Below are positions 16,620 to 25,300 of a stretch of DNA of 64,000 bases, one piece after another. The notes below the pieces were generated by a model that saw only the letters and a list, made by a program, of their open reading frames with translations, did no database searches and was not told the DNA's origin. How positions within the stretch are numbered: the stretch's first letter is position 1; each line of letters begins with the position of its first letter. The stretch is from Pseudomonadota bacterium. GTDB taxonomy: Bacteria > Pseudomonadota > Gammaproteobacteria > Xanthomonadales > Rhodanobacteraceae. Location of the stretch: contig JAEWGO010000001.1 in NCBI GenBank assembly GCA_023388255.1, forward strand, positions 1 to 64,000, written 5' to 3'. The position numbers and the translations under genes are program-made.

Positions 16620-17336
16620 GTGGCTAGGCACTGGCGTCGTCCGCGCGCCTTCGCGGTCGCACTGACCGTTGCCGGCATCGCCTTTTTCATCGCGTTGGGC
16701 GGCTGGCAGGTGCGTCGCGCGCACGAGAAGGTGGCCATGTTCGCCGCCTTCGACGCCGCTGCCGTGCAGGCGCCAGTTGCACTCGAGCAGGCACGTCGCG
16801 AGACGGATCCGACACGCTATCCGCGCGTCCACGTTGGCGGCCGTTACGATCCGGCGCATGCCTATGTGCTCGACAATCAGGTACGTGATGGGCGCCCGGG
16901 AGTAATGGTGTTCGACGTGTTCGAACCGGTCGATGGCAGCCCGCCGCTGCTCGTCAATCGCGGCTTCCTCGCGCGCGATGCGCGTGGGGAGCCGCCCATG
17001 ATTCCACCACCGCCTTCGGGTGAGCAGGATGTCATCGCGCTGTATGCGCCGCCGCCGGGTTCCGGCCTGCGCCTCGGCGGCGATGCGCTGTCGCGCCAGG
17101 CGACCTGGCCGAAGACGAGCATCTACATCGATCTCGGCGAGATTTCCGCGGATCTGGGGCGGCAGCTCGATCCGCGCGTGCTGCTGCTGTCGCCCGACCA
17201 AGGCGACCGCGGTGGCTTCGTGCGCGAATGGCGTCCCGAAGTGTTTCCACCCGAGCGCCACTATGGCTACGCCTTCACCTGGTTCATGTTCGCCGGCGTC
17301 GCCGTGGCGATCTTCGTGATCCGGCACTGGCGCTGA
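16620..17336 (+). CDS. SURF1-family cytochrome oxidase biogenesis protein
   Basis: SURF1 helps insert heme a into subunit I. The 238-residue product has the family layout: an N-terminal helix (FAVALTVAGIAFFIALGGWQ), the conserved LGxWQ motif here as GGWQVRR, a periplasmic domain with YDPAHAYVLDNQ, NRGFLAR, and a C-terminal helix starting HYGYAFTWFMFAGVAVAIFV. It starts at GTG 16620, in the short gap facing the twin-transmembrane gene. The next gene follows 10 bases after its stop. Confidence 0.9.
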   Translation: MARHWRRPRAFAVALTVAGIAFFIALGGWQVRRAHEKVAMFAAFDAAAVQAPVALEQARRETDPTRYPRVHVGGRYDPAHAYVLDNQVRDGRPGVMVFDVFEPVDGSPPLLVNRGFLARDARGEPPMIPPPPSGEQDVIALYAPPPGSGLRLGGDALSRQATWPKTSIYIDLGEISADLGRQLDPRVLLLSPDQGDRGGFVREWRPEVFPPERHYGYAFTWFMFAGVAVAIFVIRHWR

Positions 17337-17346
17337 GGACTTTCGA

Positions 17347-17901
17347 ATGACCCTGCAACCGAAGACCCGCAAACGCATCGGCCTCGTGCTGATCATGCTG
17401 CTGTTCGCCGCGCCTTTGGTCACCGCCTACGTGCTGAACGCGGTCGGCTGGCGCCCTTCCGGCATGCGCAACTACGGCGAGTTGATCGAGCCGCCGCAGG
17501 ACCTGACCGCCGCGCATTTCGTGCTCGCCGATGGCCAGCCGCTGAAATGGAAGGACGAAGACTGGTCGTGGACCGTGTTCGCGCTGACCGGCCCCGACTG
17601 TGCGCAGCAGTGCCTCGCGCGCCTCGACGAGCTGCGTCGCGCACGCCTGACCTTGAACCAGAACGCCCCGCGCGTGCGTGTGCTGGTGCTGGCCGAACTG
17701 CCGGCCACGCTGCTCGCACGCCTCGCGCCGATTGCGACCGTGCGCGACGTCGACATGAAGCTCGCCAACCTCCTGCCGGCGACGCCGGACACGGTCGCGC
17801 TCGCGTTCGCCGATCCCCATGGCTTTCTCGTCATGCGCTATCCAACCGACTACGACGCCAACAAGATGCGCAAGGATCTTGCGCGGCTGGTCAAGGGATG
17901 A
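17347..17901 (+). CDS. Membrane-anchored thioredoxin-fold (Sco-like) protein of the cta operon
   Basis: A 184-residue protein with an N-terminal membrane helix (IGLVLIMLLFAAPLVTAYVL) and a periplasmic domain resembling Sco/SenC. The copper/redox motif is TGPDCAQQC with Cys85 and Cys89 (CxxxC), as in Sco proteins. The third Sco ligand, a His near the C-terminus, is not evident; the tail reads GFLVMRYPTDYDANKMRKDL. The role is therefore probably copper delivery or thiol reduction during CuA assembly, but this is inference. Its stop overlaps the ctaA start as ATGA. Confidence 0.75.
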   Translation: MTLQPKTRKRIGLVLIMLLFAAPLVTAYVLNAVGWRPSGMRNYGELIEPPQDLTAAHFVLADGQPLKWKDEDWSWTVFALTGPDCAQQCLARLDELRRARLTLNQNAPRVRVLVLAELPATLLARLAPIATVRDVDMKLANLLPATPDTVALAFADPHGFLVMRYPTDYDANKMRKDLARLVKG

Positions 17902-19076
17902 GCATGCGTGCCCTCTTCACCCCGGCGCGACTGGCCGCATTCGCCACCGTGTTCGCGTTTCTCGTGATCGTGTTCGGTGCATTCGTGCGCCTGTCGAATG
18001 CCGGCCTGTCCTGTCCGGACTGGCCGACCTGCTACGGCCAGGCGACCTGGCCCGGCCACGAACACGAGATAGCTCGCGCCAACGAGGCGTTCCCGGATCG
18101 CCCGTTCGAGACGCACAAGGCCTGGCGCGAACAGGTGCACCGCATGATCGCCGGCACGCTCGGCCTGCTCGTGTTCGCACTCGCGCTGACCGCGGTGTGG
18201 CGCCGCCGACCGCAGATCATCACCTTGTTCTCGGCGGCCGCCGCTGCGGCGATCGGCATTGCGCTGTACATGAAAGGCGCCTACGCGGCATCGGCGGCAC
18301 TGTCGCTGGTGGCGATCGCATTGCCATTGTCGGTGGCCGCGCGACTCGACCGCAGCGCACCGTGGCGCGTCGCGGTCGCCGCATTCGCGGTCGTGATCTT
18401 CCAGGCCATGCTCGGCATGTGGACGGTCACCTTGCTGCTGAAGCCGGTTGTCGTCATGGGCCATCTGCTCGGCGGCCTGCTGACGTTCGCGCTGCTCGGC
18501 TACGTCGCGCTGCGACTGGCCGATACGCGCGCGCCGACGACGGAGCAGCGGCGCCTGCAGCCGATGGTCGTCGTCGCGCTCGTGCTGCTTGGCCTGCAGA
18601 TCGCGCTCGGTGGCTGGACCAGCGCGAACTATGCGGCACTCGCCTGCGGCGCGGACTTCCCGAAATGCGCCGGCTCGTGGTGGCCGATGACCGACTTCCG
18701 CGAAGCCTTCGTGCTCTGGCGCGGCATCGGCGTGAACTACGAAGGCGGCGTGCTCGACGCGGCCGCGCGTGCGGCGATCCAGATCACGCATCGCATCGGC
18801 GCATTGGTCGTGTTCGTCTATGTGCTTGCGACTGCAGTACGGGCGTGGCGACGCGGCTTGTGCCTGCCCGCCACGGCCGTCGCGCTGCTGCTGTGCGCGC
18901 AGGTCGCACTCGGCATCCTCAACGTGAAGCTGCTGCTGCCGTTGCCGGTGGCGACCGCGCACAATGGCGTCGCGGCGCTGCTGCTGCTGTCATTGATCGC
19001 GTTGCTCGTGCGCGTGCAACCGCCGCTGACCGGCGCGGCCGCGGAAACGTCGCCGCCGCGGCTTCGGAGTGCCTGA
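17898..19076 (+). CDS. ctaA: Heme A synthase (CtaA/Cox15)
   Basis: Converts heme O to heme A by oxidising the C8 methyl group, in the cytoplasmic membrane. The 392-residue product has eight helices. Family motifs are GAFVRLSNAGLSCPDWPTCYGQ, the heme-ligand histidines in EQVHRMIAGTLG, MGHLLGG, QITHRIGAL and TAHNGVAAL, and the Cys pair in LACGADFPKC. An ATG at 17898 overlaps the preceding stop, and a second in-frame ATG follows at 17904. It overlaps ctaB by 8 bases. Confidence 0.95.
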   Translation: MSMRALFTPARLAAFATVFAFLVIVFGAFVRLSNAGLSCPDWPTCYGQATWPGHEHEIARANEAFPDRPFETHKAWREQVHRMIAGTLGLLVFALALTAVWRRRPQIITLFSAAAAAAIGIALYMKGAYAASAALSLVAIALPLSVAARLDRSAPWRVAVAAFAVVIFQAMLGMWTVTLLLKPVVVMGHLLGGLLTFALLGYVALRLADTRAPTTEQRRLQPMVVVALVLLGLQIALGGWTSANYAALACGADFPKCAGSWWPMTDFREAFVLWRGIGVNYEGGVLDAAARAAIQITHRIGALVVFVYVLATAVRAWRRGLCLPATAVALLLCAQVALGILNVKLLLPLPVATAHNGVAALLLLSLIALLVRVQPPLTGAAAETSPPRLRSA

Positions 19077-20001
19077 CGCCGTGAAAGAACGCTCCCTCGC
19101 CAGTCAGTACTTCGAGCTCACCAAGCCGCGCGTCGTCGCGCTGATCGTGTTCACCGCGATCATCGGCATGTTCCTCGCGGTGCCGGGTCTGCCGCCGCTG
19201 CGCCAATCGGTCGCCGGCTTCATCGGCATCTGGCTGGCGGCCGCATCGGCTGCCGCACTGAATCATCTGATCGACCAGCGCATCGACAAACTGATGGCGC
19301 GCACCTCGCAGCGCCCGCTCGCCACGGGCGCGCTGACGCCGACGCAGGTACTCGCGTTTGCGTTGATCCTCGGCACCTTGTCGATGGCGATCCTGGTCGC
19401 GCTGGTCAATCCCCTGACCGCTTTGCTGACGTTCTTCTCCCTGATCGGCTATGCCGTGGTCTACACCGCATACCTGAAGCGCGCCACGCCGCAGAACATC
19501 GTCATCGGCGGCGCGGCCGGCGCCGCACCGCCCGTGCTCGGCTGGGCCGCGGTGACCGGTCACGTGCATCCGTATGCGCTGCTGCTGTTCCTGATCATCT
19601 TCATCTGGACGCCGCCGCATTTCTGGGCGCTGGCGATCTTCCGCCGCGAGGACTATTCGCGCGCGCAGGTGCCGATGCTGCCGGTCACGCACGGCGTCGT
19701 CTACACGCGCTGGCACGTGCTGTTCTACACCGTGCTGCTGATCGTGATCACGGTATTGCCGTACCTGACCGGCATGAGCGGCTTGTTCTACCTCGGCGGC
19801 GCGCTCGTGCTCGGCGGCGGTTTCCTCTGGTACGCGATCCGCCTGCTGAATCCGCCGGACGATTTCTTCGCGATGCGCATGTTCAACTACTCGATCATCT
19901 ACCTGATGGCGCTGTTCGCGTTTCTGCTGGTCGATCACTACCTGCCATCGTCGCTGCCATCGCAGGCGGCGGCCATCACGCTGCAGAAGGTCGGCACCTG
20001 A
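19069..20001 (+). CDS. ctaB: Protoheme IX farnesyltransferase (heme O synthase)
   Basis: Adds a farnesyl group to heme b to make heme O, the substrate of the upstream heme A synthase. A UbiA-superfamily membrane protein of 310 residues; the diphosphate/Mg motif is NHLIDQRIDKLMARTSQRP, and a second Asp-poor motif surrounds YTAYLKRATPQN. Further signatures are GAAPPVLGW, WTPPHFWALA and the C-terminal DHYLP. The start may be GTG 19069 or GTG 19081; the former overlaps ctaA. Last gene of the cytochrome oxidase operon. Confidence 0.95.
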   Translation: MPDAVKERSLASQYFELTKPRVVALIVFTAIIGMFLAVPGLPPLRQSVAGFIGIWLAAASAAALNHLIDQRIDKLMARTSQRPLATGALTPTQVLAFALILGTLSMAILVALVNPLTALLTFFSLIGYAVVYTAYLKRATPQNIVIGGAAGAAPPVLGWAAVTGHVHPYALLLFLIIFIWTPPHFWALAIFRREDYSRAQVPMLPVTHGVVYTRWHVLFYTVLLIVITVLPYLTGMSGLFYLGGALVLGGGFLWYAIRLLNPPDDFFAMRMFNYSIIYLMALFAFLLVDHYLPSSLPSQAAAITLQKVGT

Positions 20002-20352
20002 CATTCGTCGCGGACTGCGTGCCGCGCCCTCCACGACGTTCGCCTCAAGCCACATGCGCGGGCGATCGCGCATGCGCGATTGCGTCCTCCGGCGGAATGC
20101 GTTCCATCTGTTGCAGGATGCCAGTCGGAATGCAAACGACGATTCCGTAAGGTTCGCGTCAGCTATGTAAAACCGCTCGCGGGCTCACCAAACCCGCCAC
20201 TAGGATCGGAATTCCATCGGCCTTTTCGAACGCCGATCGCGCAGCGGAATATCGCGATCGACGTCAATGCCCTTTCGCGAGACGCCTCTTCATCGGGCGA
20301 TCCCGTGTCCGGAAACGCCGGGGCATTCCCTGACTATCGTTGCGAGGTTTCC
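20002..20352. other. Intergenic region upstream of the subtilisin-like gene
   Basis: This 351-base stretch carries no convincing gene, although the frame of the next gene is open through most of it. It contains an inverted repeat CGGAAT...ATTCCG around 20132-20150. No clear promoter can be named. Confidence 0.45.
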
Positions 20353-23300
20353 ATGTTCCCGACGCCCGCCCACTCGCGTGCCGCGAGCACGCGCAGGTTC
20401 GTGCGATTGCGTGCCCTTTGCGGCAGCATCGCACTCGCTTGCGCTGTTTCGGCGCATCCCGTTTTCGCAGCAGCAGCGCCGGAAAACCTCGGCAATGGCC
20501 TTGCGCTGCTGGTACAGAGCAATCTCGCGACGAAGGGCCTCACCGGCACGGCATTGCAGGCCGCCGCACCTTACGACGGCTACACCACCGAGCAGGCGGC
20601 CTCGATGGCGAAGCTTGCGATCAGTGATGCGCAGGGGCGCGTACTCGTGCGCATCAATCCCGACGGTTCGCAGCCGGTCACTGCGCTGGCGAGTGCAGTG
20701 CAGGCGAGCATCGCGTCGGTGCATGTCACGGCGATCGATGCGAACTACCGCAAGGTCGGCGTCATGGATGCCTATGTCGGCGTCGACGACGTGACTGAGC
20801 TGGCGACATTCCCCGGCGTGCGTTCGCTCATCATGGAACTCAAGCCGCGCCATTCCGACGCGCACGTCGGCGGGCCGGTCGGAACCGCCGTCAATCCGGG
20901 GCCGGACGCGCAGGACGGCGACATCCTGCGCAAGCTCGGCTCGGTGTTCGACCAAGGCGTCACGCAGCACCGCGTCGACCGCATCAACCGGTTTTACAGC
21001 GCCTCCGCGCCGCTCGACTACGAGGGCAGCGGAATGAGCATCGGCTTCATCTCCAACAGCTTCGGCGCGAACGCGTCGGCGGCTGCGACCGACGTCACCA
21101 GGTTCGATCTGCCGGGCGCAGCCAACAATCCGGTGAATACGCAAGCCGTCGTGGTGCTCGAGGACGACACCACCGCCGGCAGCGACGACGAAGGCCGCGC
21201 GATGGTCCAGATCGGCTACAAGATGGCGCCGAAGGCCAGGCTCGCGTTCGCCACCGCGAACTTCGGCGAAGTCGACTTCGCGAACAATATCCGTGCACTT
21301 GCGGGCATGCCCGGCAGCACCTATCCGGGGCAGACATTCGCTGCCGACACGATTTGCGACGACGTCGGCTACTACGACGAACCGTACTTCCAGGACGGCA
21401 TCATCAGCGCCGGCATCGACGATGTGGCCGCGTTCGGCGTGCCGTACTTCTCGTCCGCGGCGAACGACATCGGCGTCAACGGCTACGAATCCGACCTGCG
21501 TTGGGTGCCCAACGGAACCGGAATGACCGCGGCGGCCGGCAACACTGCGCTGACCGGCACCAACATCAACCTCGCCAACGTTCCGCCGGAGCTGTACGCG
21601 GGCGGCTTCCACAACTTCAACCCGAACTTCGGCCAGCTCGATGTCGCGCAAACGGTGAACATCGCGAGCAACGCGAACGAGCCGCCGACCGTACTGCAGT
21701 GGAACGAACCGTACGATCAGACGACGACGCCGGAACTGGTCACGCCGCCGCTGTTTGTCGGCCACGGCACGATCACCGGCACGCAGACGTCGGTGAGCTT
21801 CACCATCCCAGCGAGCCTGACCGCCGGCAACCTGTATGAACTCACGTCGGATGCCGACGCCGGCAGCAGCGTCGATTCGATCGTGACGATCAAGGATCCG
21901 GGCGGCAACACCATCGTCGACCATCAGGACACCCAGGTCGATGAAATCGCGCGCTTCTTCGCACCGGTCACCGGCGGCAACTATTCGGTGACGATCAACC
22001 GCTACGGCACCACCACCGGTGCGCTCACGGTCACGCTGTATGCGACCAACGGCTTCAGTGGTCCAGCCGTGAAGACGCGCATCAGCCTGCTCGCGTTCAC
22101 CAGCGCAGGCGTGTACGTGCCGGGCAGTTCGCTCACCGCCAACACGTTGGCGACGAACGAACCGATCCAGCTCGGCACCACGCTGCGCTCGGGCGGCGGC
22201 TCGCAGTTGCAGTACGTGATCGCGCGCGCGAACGTGCCGGACGGTCCCAACATCGCCACGCACGTGCGCTACCTGATTCCGGGCAACGGACTCAGTGGCA
22301 TCGGTCCGGCGGAATATGTCTCCTACAACACTGTCACCACCGGTGGCCACGCGATGGCGAAGGGCAGCAACGGCACGGCCGCGTACAGCGTATTCCGGCC
22401 GAGCCTGCCGGAGACGTTCACGTCGCCCGGCCCGGTCAAGATCTACTTCGACAACAGCGGCAGCGGCGAGCAGTTCGCGACACCGGAAATCCGCCGCCAG
22501 CCGCGCATCGCTGCAGCCGATGGCGCCAACAACACCGTGCTGTCGCCGAATTTCTACGGCACCAGTGCGGCCGCGCCGCACGCCGCGGCGATCGCGGCGC
22601 TCGTGCTGGAGGCGAAGGGTGGCCACCATTCGGTCACACCGACGCAGATGACGAGCCTGCTCCAGCGCAGCACGTTCCCGCACGATCTCGACCCGTCCGC
22701 TTCGGCCGGCGTCGCCTACACGGCGAGCGGCGCCAAGGTCGCGATCCGCATCGCCAGCGATGGCAGCAACAACGCCGGCACTGGCGGCCAGGACGCGAAT
22801 GCGTTCACCGTCGCCTACAGCGGCAGCGGCAGCCTCGCAACGCTGGTGTTCAATCCGGCCGGCACCGCGGCGACCGCAGGCAATGTCTCGGGCGGCAGCA
22901 ACAACGTGGCGGACGTCAGCGGATCGAGCCCGGCGACGGTCAAGTATTCGGAGCTGGGCGCGCCGGGAACGGTGTTCGCACCGTCCGTGCGGCCGTTCAC
23001 GATCGGCAGCCAATCCACGATTGCAGCGGCGGATGTCAGCGCGACCTACAGCAATCCTGCACCGGCGCCGTCGACGAACCAGTCGTGGACGATGAGCTTG
23101 ACGTTCGTCAGTGGTGCGTTCACGCAGGACAAGACGCTGCGCTACACGGTGGGTCGCGCGGAACAGCATTCGGCCGGGAACACCACGACGACCGACTACC
23201 TCGCCGACCTGTTCGGTGGCGGCGTCTCGCTGCCGAGCGGCACCGTGATTCCGGGCGGCATGACCTTCAGCGGCAGCACCAGCACCGGCGAAACCTTCAG

Positions 23301-23397
23301 CGGAACGATCCAGAACCGCATCGGCGCGGGCTACACGCCGGTCGACGGATACGGGTTCATCAACGCCGAGAAGGCCGTCAACCAGACCGTGCAATAG
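20353..23397 (+). CDS. Secreted subtilisin-fold (S8) serine peptidase homologue with non-canonical triad
   Basis: An exported protein of 1014 residues, with a signal peptide ending near VFAAAAP (about residue 40). The Ser motif is present: NFYGTSAAAPHAAAIAAL with Ser738. The region where the catalytic Asp is expected reads IGFISNSFG (Asn235), and the place of the catalytic His reads GSDDEGRAM (Glu280). The oxyanion Asn is likely the one in SSAANDIG. Between the Asn-region and the Ser is a long beta-sandwich insert (about 480-650) of bacterial pre-peptidase type. It ends GYGFINAEKAV, the usual S8 domain end. ATG 20353 follows GAGG by 5 bases. Activity cannot be assumed; a Glu-using variant is possible. 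The next gene starts 12 bases later and is probably co-transcribed. Confidence 0.8.
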   Translation: MFPTPAHSRAASTRRFVRLRALCGSIALACAVSAHPVFAAAAPENLGNGLALLVQSNLATKGLTGTALQAAAPYDGYTTEQAASMAKLAISDAQGRVLVRINPDGSQPVTALASAVQASIASVHVTAIDANYRKVGVMDAYVGVDDVTELATFPGVRSLIMELKPRHSDAHVGGPVGTAVNPGPDAQDGDILRKLGSVFDQGVTQHRVDRINRFYSASAPLDYEGSGMSIGFISNSFGANASAAATDVTRFDLPGAANNPVNTQAVVVLEDDTTAGSDDEGRAMVQIGYKMAPKARLAFATANFGEVDFANNIRALAGMPGSTYPGQTFAADTICDDVGYYDEPYFQDGIISAGIDDVAAFGVPYFSSAANDIGVNGYESDLRWVPNGTGMTAAAGNTALTGTNINLANVPPELYAGGFHNFNPNFGQLDVAQTVNIASNANEPPTVLQWNEPYDQTTTPELVTPPLFVGHGTITGTQTSVSFTIPASLTAGNLYELTSDADAGSSVDSIVTIKDPGGNTIVDHQDTQVDEIARFFAPVTGGNYSVTINRYGTTTGALTVTLYATNGFSGPAVKTRISLLAFTSAGVYVPGSSLTANTLATNEPIQLGTTLRSGGGSQLQYVIARANVPDGPNIATHVRYLIPGNGLSGIGPAEYVSYNTVTTGGHAMAKGSNGTAAYSVFRPSLPETFTSPGPVKIYFDNSGSGEQFATPEIRRQPRIAAADGANNTVLSPNFYGTSAAAPHAAAIAALVLEAKGGHHSVTPTQMTSLLQRSTFPHDLDPSASAGVAYTASGAKVAIRIASDGSNNAGTGGQDANAFTVAYSGSGSLATLVFNPAGTAATAGNVSGGSNNVADVSGSSPATVKYSELGAPGTVFAPSVRPFTIGSQSTIAAADVSATYSNPAPAPSTNQSWTMSLTFVSGAFTQDKTLRYTVGRAEQHSAGNTTTTDYLADLFGGGVSLPSGTVIPGGMTFSGSTSTGETFSGTIQNRIGAGYTPVDGYGFINAEKAVNQTVQ

Positions 23398-23408
23398 GAG
23401 CCGCCGAC

Positions 23409-24206
23409 ATGTCGCATCACATCAACACGTTCGCGCTCCGCAGCGGAGCGCAGCAAAGGCCGGGACGCATTGCCGTGCACACACGTCGTTCCATGTCCCT
23501 GCTCGCATTGGCCGTTGCATTGGCCGTTCCGCTGTCGGCCCTGGCCGCGATCAGCGAGAACTTCGACGGCGTGACCGCACCCGCATTGCCGGACGGATGG
23601 ACATCCGCGGTCGCCGTCGGTGCCGGCAGCACCGCGCCTTGGATCACCAAAGCCGTCGGCCACGCCAACTCCGCGCCGAACGCGCTATGGGCCGACGACG
23701 TCAACGACTACGCCGACGTCAGCATCGTCTCGCCAACGTATTCGCTGCCGGCGAGCGGCAGCGCAACGATCACGTTCCATCACAGCTATGTGTTGTGGGC
23801 GCCGGACCCGAGCGACCAGGCCGGCGGCGTCTACAACGGCGGCGTGCTGGAAGTCTCGATCAATGGCGGCGCATTCCAGGACCTGGTCGATGCCGGCGGC
23901 TCGTTCAGCGTCGGCGGCTACAGTGCACAGCTCGATCCGACGCTCGACAATCCGCTGGTACAGCCTCCTCAGGTCGGCCGCAGCGTCTGGGGTGGCGACT
24001 CGAATGGCTTCGTCGCGACGACCGCCACGCTGCCGGCCAGCGCGCAGGGCGGCACGATCGCATTGCGCTGGCGTCTGGGCACCGAAGGTGGCGGTCGCGG
24101 CTACGCCACCTATTCGGGTTGGTGGCTCGACGACTTCACCTGCGAGGCCTGCCAGACGGCGGTGAACGACACGATCTTCAAGGACGGCTTCGACGGTCCG
24201 CAATGA
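23409..24206 (+). CDS. Secreted protein with C-terminal IFKDGFD tag
   Basis: A 265-residue exported protein with a long N-terminal region and a signal peptide (about residues 28-46, LLALAVALAVPLSALA). The mature part begins ISENFDGVTAPALPDGW, a sequence common in jelly-roll / MAM-like extracellular domains, and contains GGVLEVSINGGAFQDL and YSGWWLDDFTCEAC, typical of the same fold. It ends DTIFKDGFDGPQ, the tag three residues from the end. AGGAG lies 8 bases before ATG 23409. Twelve bases separate it from the S8 gene, so both are likely made together. No enzymatic function can be read from it. Confidence 0.8.
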   Translation: MSHHINTFALRSGAQQRPGRIAVHTRRSMSLLALAVALAVPLSALAAISENFDGVTAPALPDGWTSAVAVGAGSTAPWITKAVGHANSAPNALWADDVNDYADVSIVSPTYSLPASGSATITFHHSYVLWAPDPSDQAGGVYNGGVLEVSINGGAFQDLVDAGGSFSVGGYSAQLDPTLDNPLVQPPQVGRSVWGGDSNGFVATTATLPASAQGGTIALRWRLGTEGGGRGYATYSGWWLDDFTCEACQTAVNDTIFKDGFDGPQ

Positions 24207-24254
24207 CCTGATGCGACGACGAGCCCGGTCGCGGTTGCGCGCCAGGGCCGTCGT

Positions 24255-25262
24255 TCAACCGCGCTCCATCAGGGTGGACGACTGCACCATTTGCGTATCG
24301 GCGTGCTTCGCATAGCGTTGCGCCAGCACTGCGCAGACCATCAGCTGGATCTGGTGGTAGAGCATGACCGGCAGCACGATCAGGCCGAGCGCGGGGCTGC
24401 CGGCAAACAGGATCTTCGCCATCGGCACGCCGGTGGCGAGGCTCTTCTTCGAACCGCAGAAAACGATGACGACCTCGTCCGCGTGCGCGAAGCCGAGGCG
24501 GCGGCTGGCCCACGTCGTCGACGCGAGCACGGTGCCGAGCAACAGCAGCACGACGACGAGCAGGCCGAGCAGCGCCGCAAGCGGCACGTGGTTCCACAAG
24601 CCATCGACGACCGATTCGCTGAAGGCGATGTAGACGATCAGCAGCACCGTGCCGCGATCGGTGAACGCAAGCACGCGATGCCGGCGCGCGATGGCTGCGC
24701 CTATCCACGGACGCAGCAGATGACCGGCGACGAACGGCAGCAACAACTCCAGCACGATGTCGACGATGGCCTGCAGCGGCGAGCCGGTGTCGCCGCGCGT
24801 GGCAAGCAGGGTGGCGACCAGCAGCGGTGTGGCGAACACGCCGAGCAGGTTCGACGCCGACGCGCTGCATACCGCGGCCGGCACATTGCCGCGCGCGATC
24901 GAGGTGAACGCGATCGACGACTGCACCGTCGATGGCAGGCAACACAGGAACAGCACGCCCGCATATAGCTCCGGCGTCAGCAGCAGCGGTGCCAGCGGTT
25001 TCAGCGCGAGGCCGAGCAGCGGGAACAGCGCGAACGTCGACAGCAGCACCAGCACGTGCAACTTCCAGTTCGCCATGCCGGCGATGATCGCCTCGCGCGA
25101 CAGACGCGCGCCATGCATGAAGAACAGCAGCGCGATCGCGGCGATCGAGATGACATTGAATACATGCGCTGCGGTGCCCGAGCACGGCAGCAGGCTGGCC
25201 AGCACCACGGTCGCGACCAGCGCGATCGTGAAACCGTCGAACAGCGTGCGCAGGAGTTTCAT
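24255..25262 (-). CDS. BASS-family (SBF-like) sodium-dependent transporter
   Basis: An inner membrane protein of 335 residues and ten predicted helices, of the bile acid:sodium symporter superfamily, SBF-like branch (YfeH type). Visible features are a start helix after MKLLRTLFDGF, LLFFMHGARLSREA, the CCLPSTVQSSIAFTSIARGNVPAA crossover region with its conserved polar residues, and the second repeat motif FCGSKKSLATGVPMAKILF. The transported compound is unknown. ATG 25262 follows AAGGA. It lies 38 bases downstream of the S9 peptidase gene on the same strand and may be co-transcribed with it. Confidence 0.88.
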   Translation of the reverse strand: MKLLRTLFDGFTIALVATVVLASLLPCSGTAAHVFNVISIAAIALLFFMHGARLSREAIIAGMANWKLHVLVLLSTFALFPLLGLALKPLAPLLLTPELYAGVLFLCCLPSTVQSSIAFTSIARGNVPAAVCSASASNLLGVFATPLLVATLLATRGDTGSPLQAIVDIVLELLLPFVAGHLLRPWIGAAIARRHRVLAFTDRGTVLLIVYIAFSESVVDGLWNHVPLAALLGLLVVVLLLLGTVLASTTWASRRLGFAHADEVVIVFCGSKKSLATGVPMAKILFAGSPALGLIVLPVMLYHQIQLMVCAVLAQRYAKHADTQMVQSSTLMERG

Positions 25263-25300
25263 CAATCGTTGTTCCTTGTCGGTCCGCAACGCGGAGGCCG

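Noticed and set aside
20290..23394. A 1034-codon open frame on the minus strand opposite the subtilisin-like gene
   Set aside because: It is a mirror of the GC-rich codon pattern: composition is Arg/Ala/Val-rich without domains, there is no ribosome site, and the sense protein is clearly conserved.
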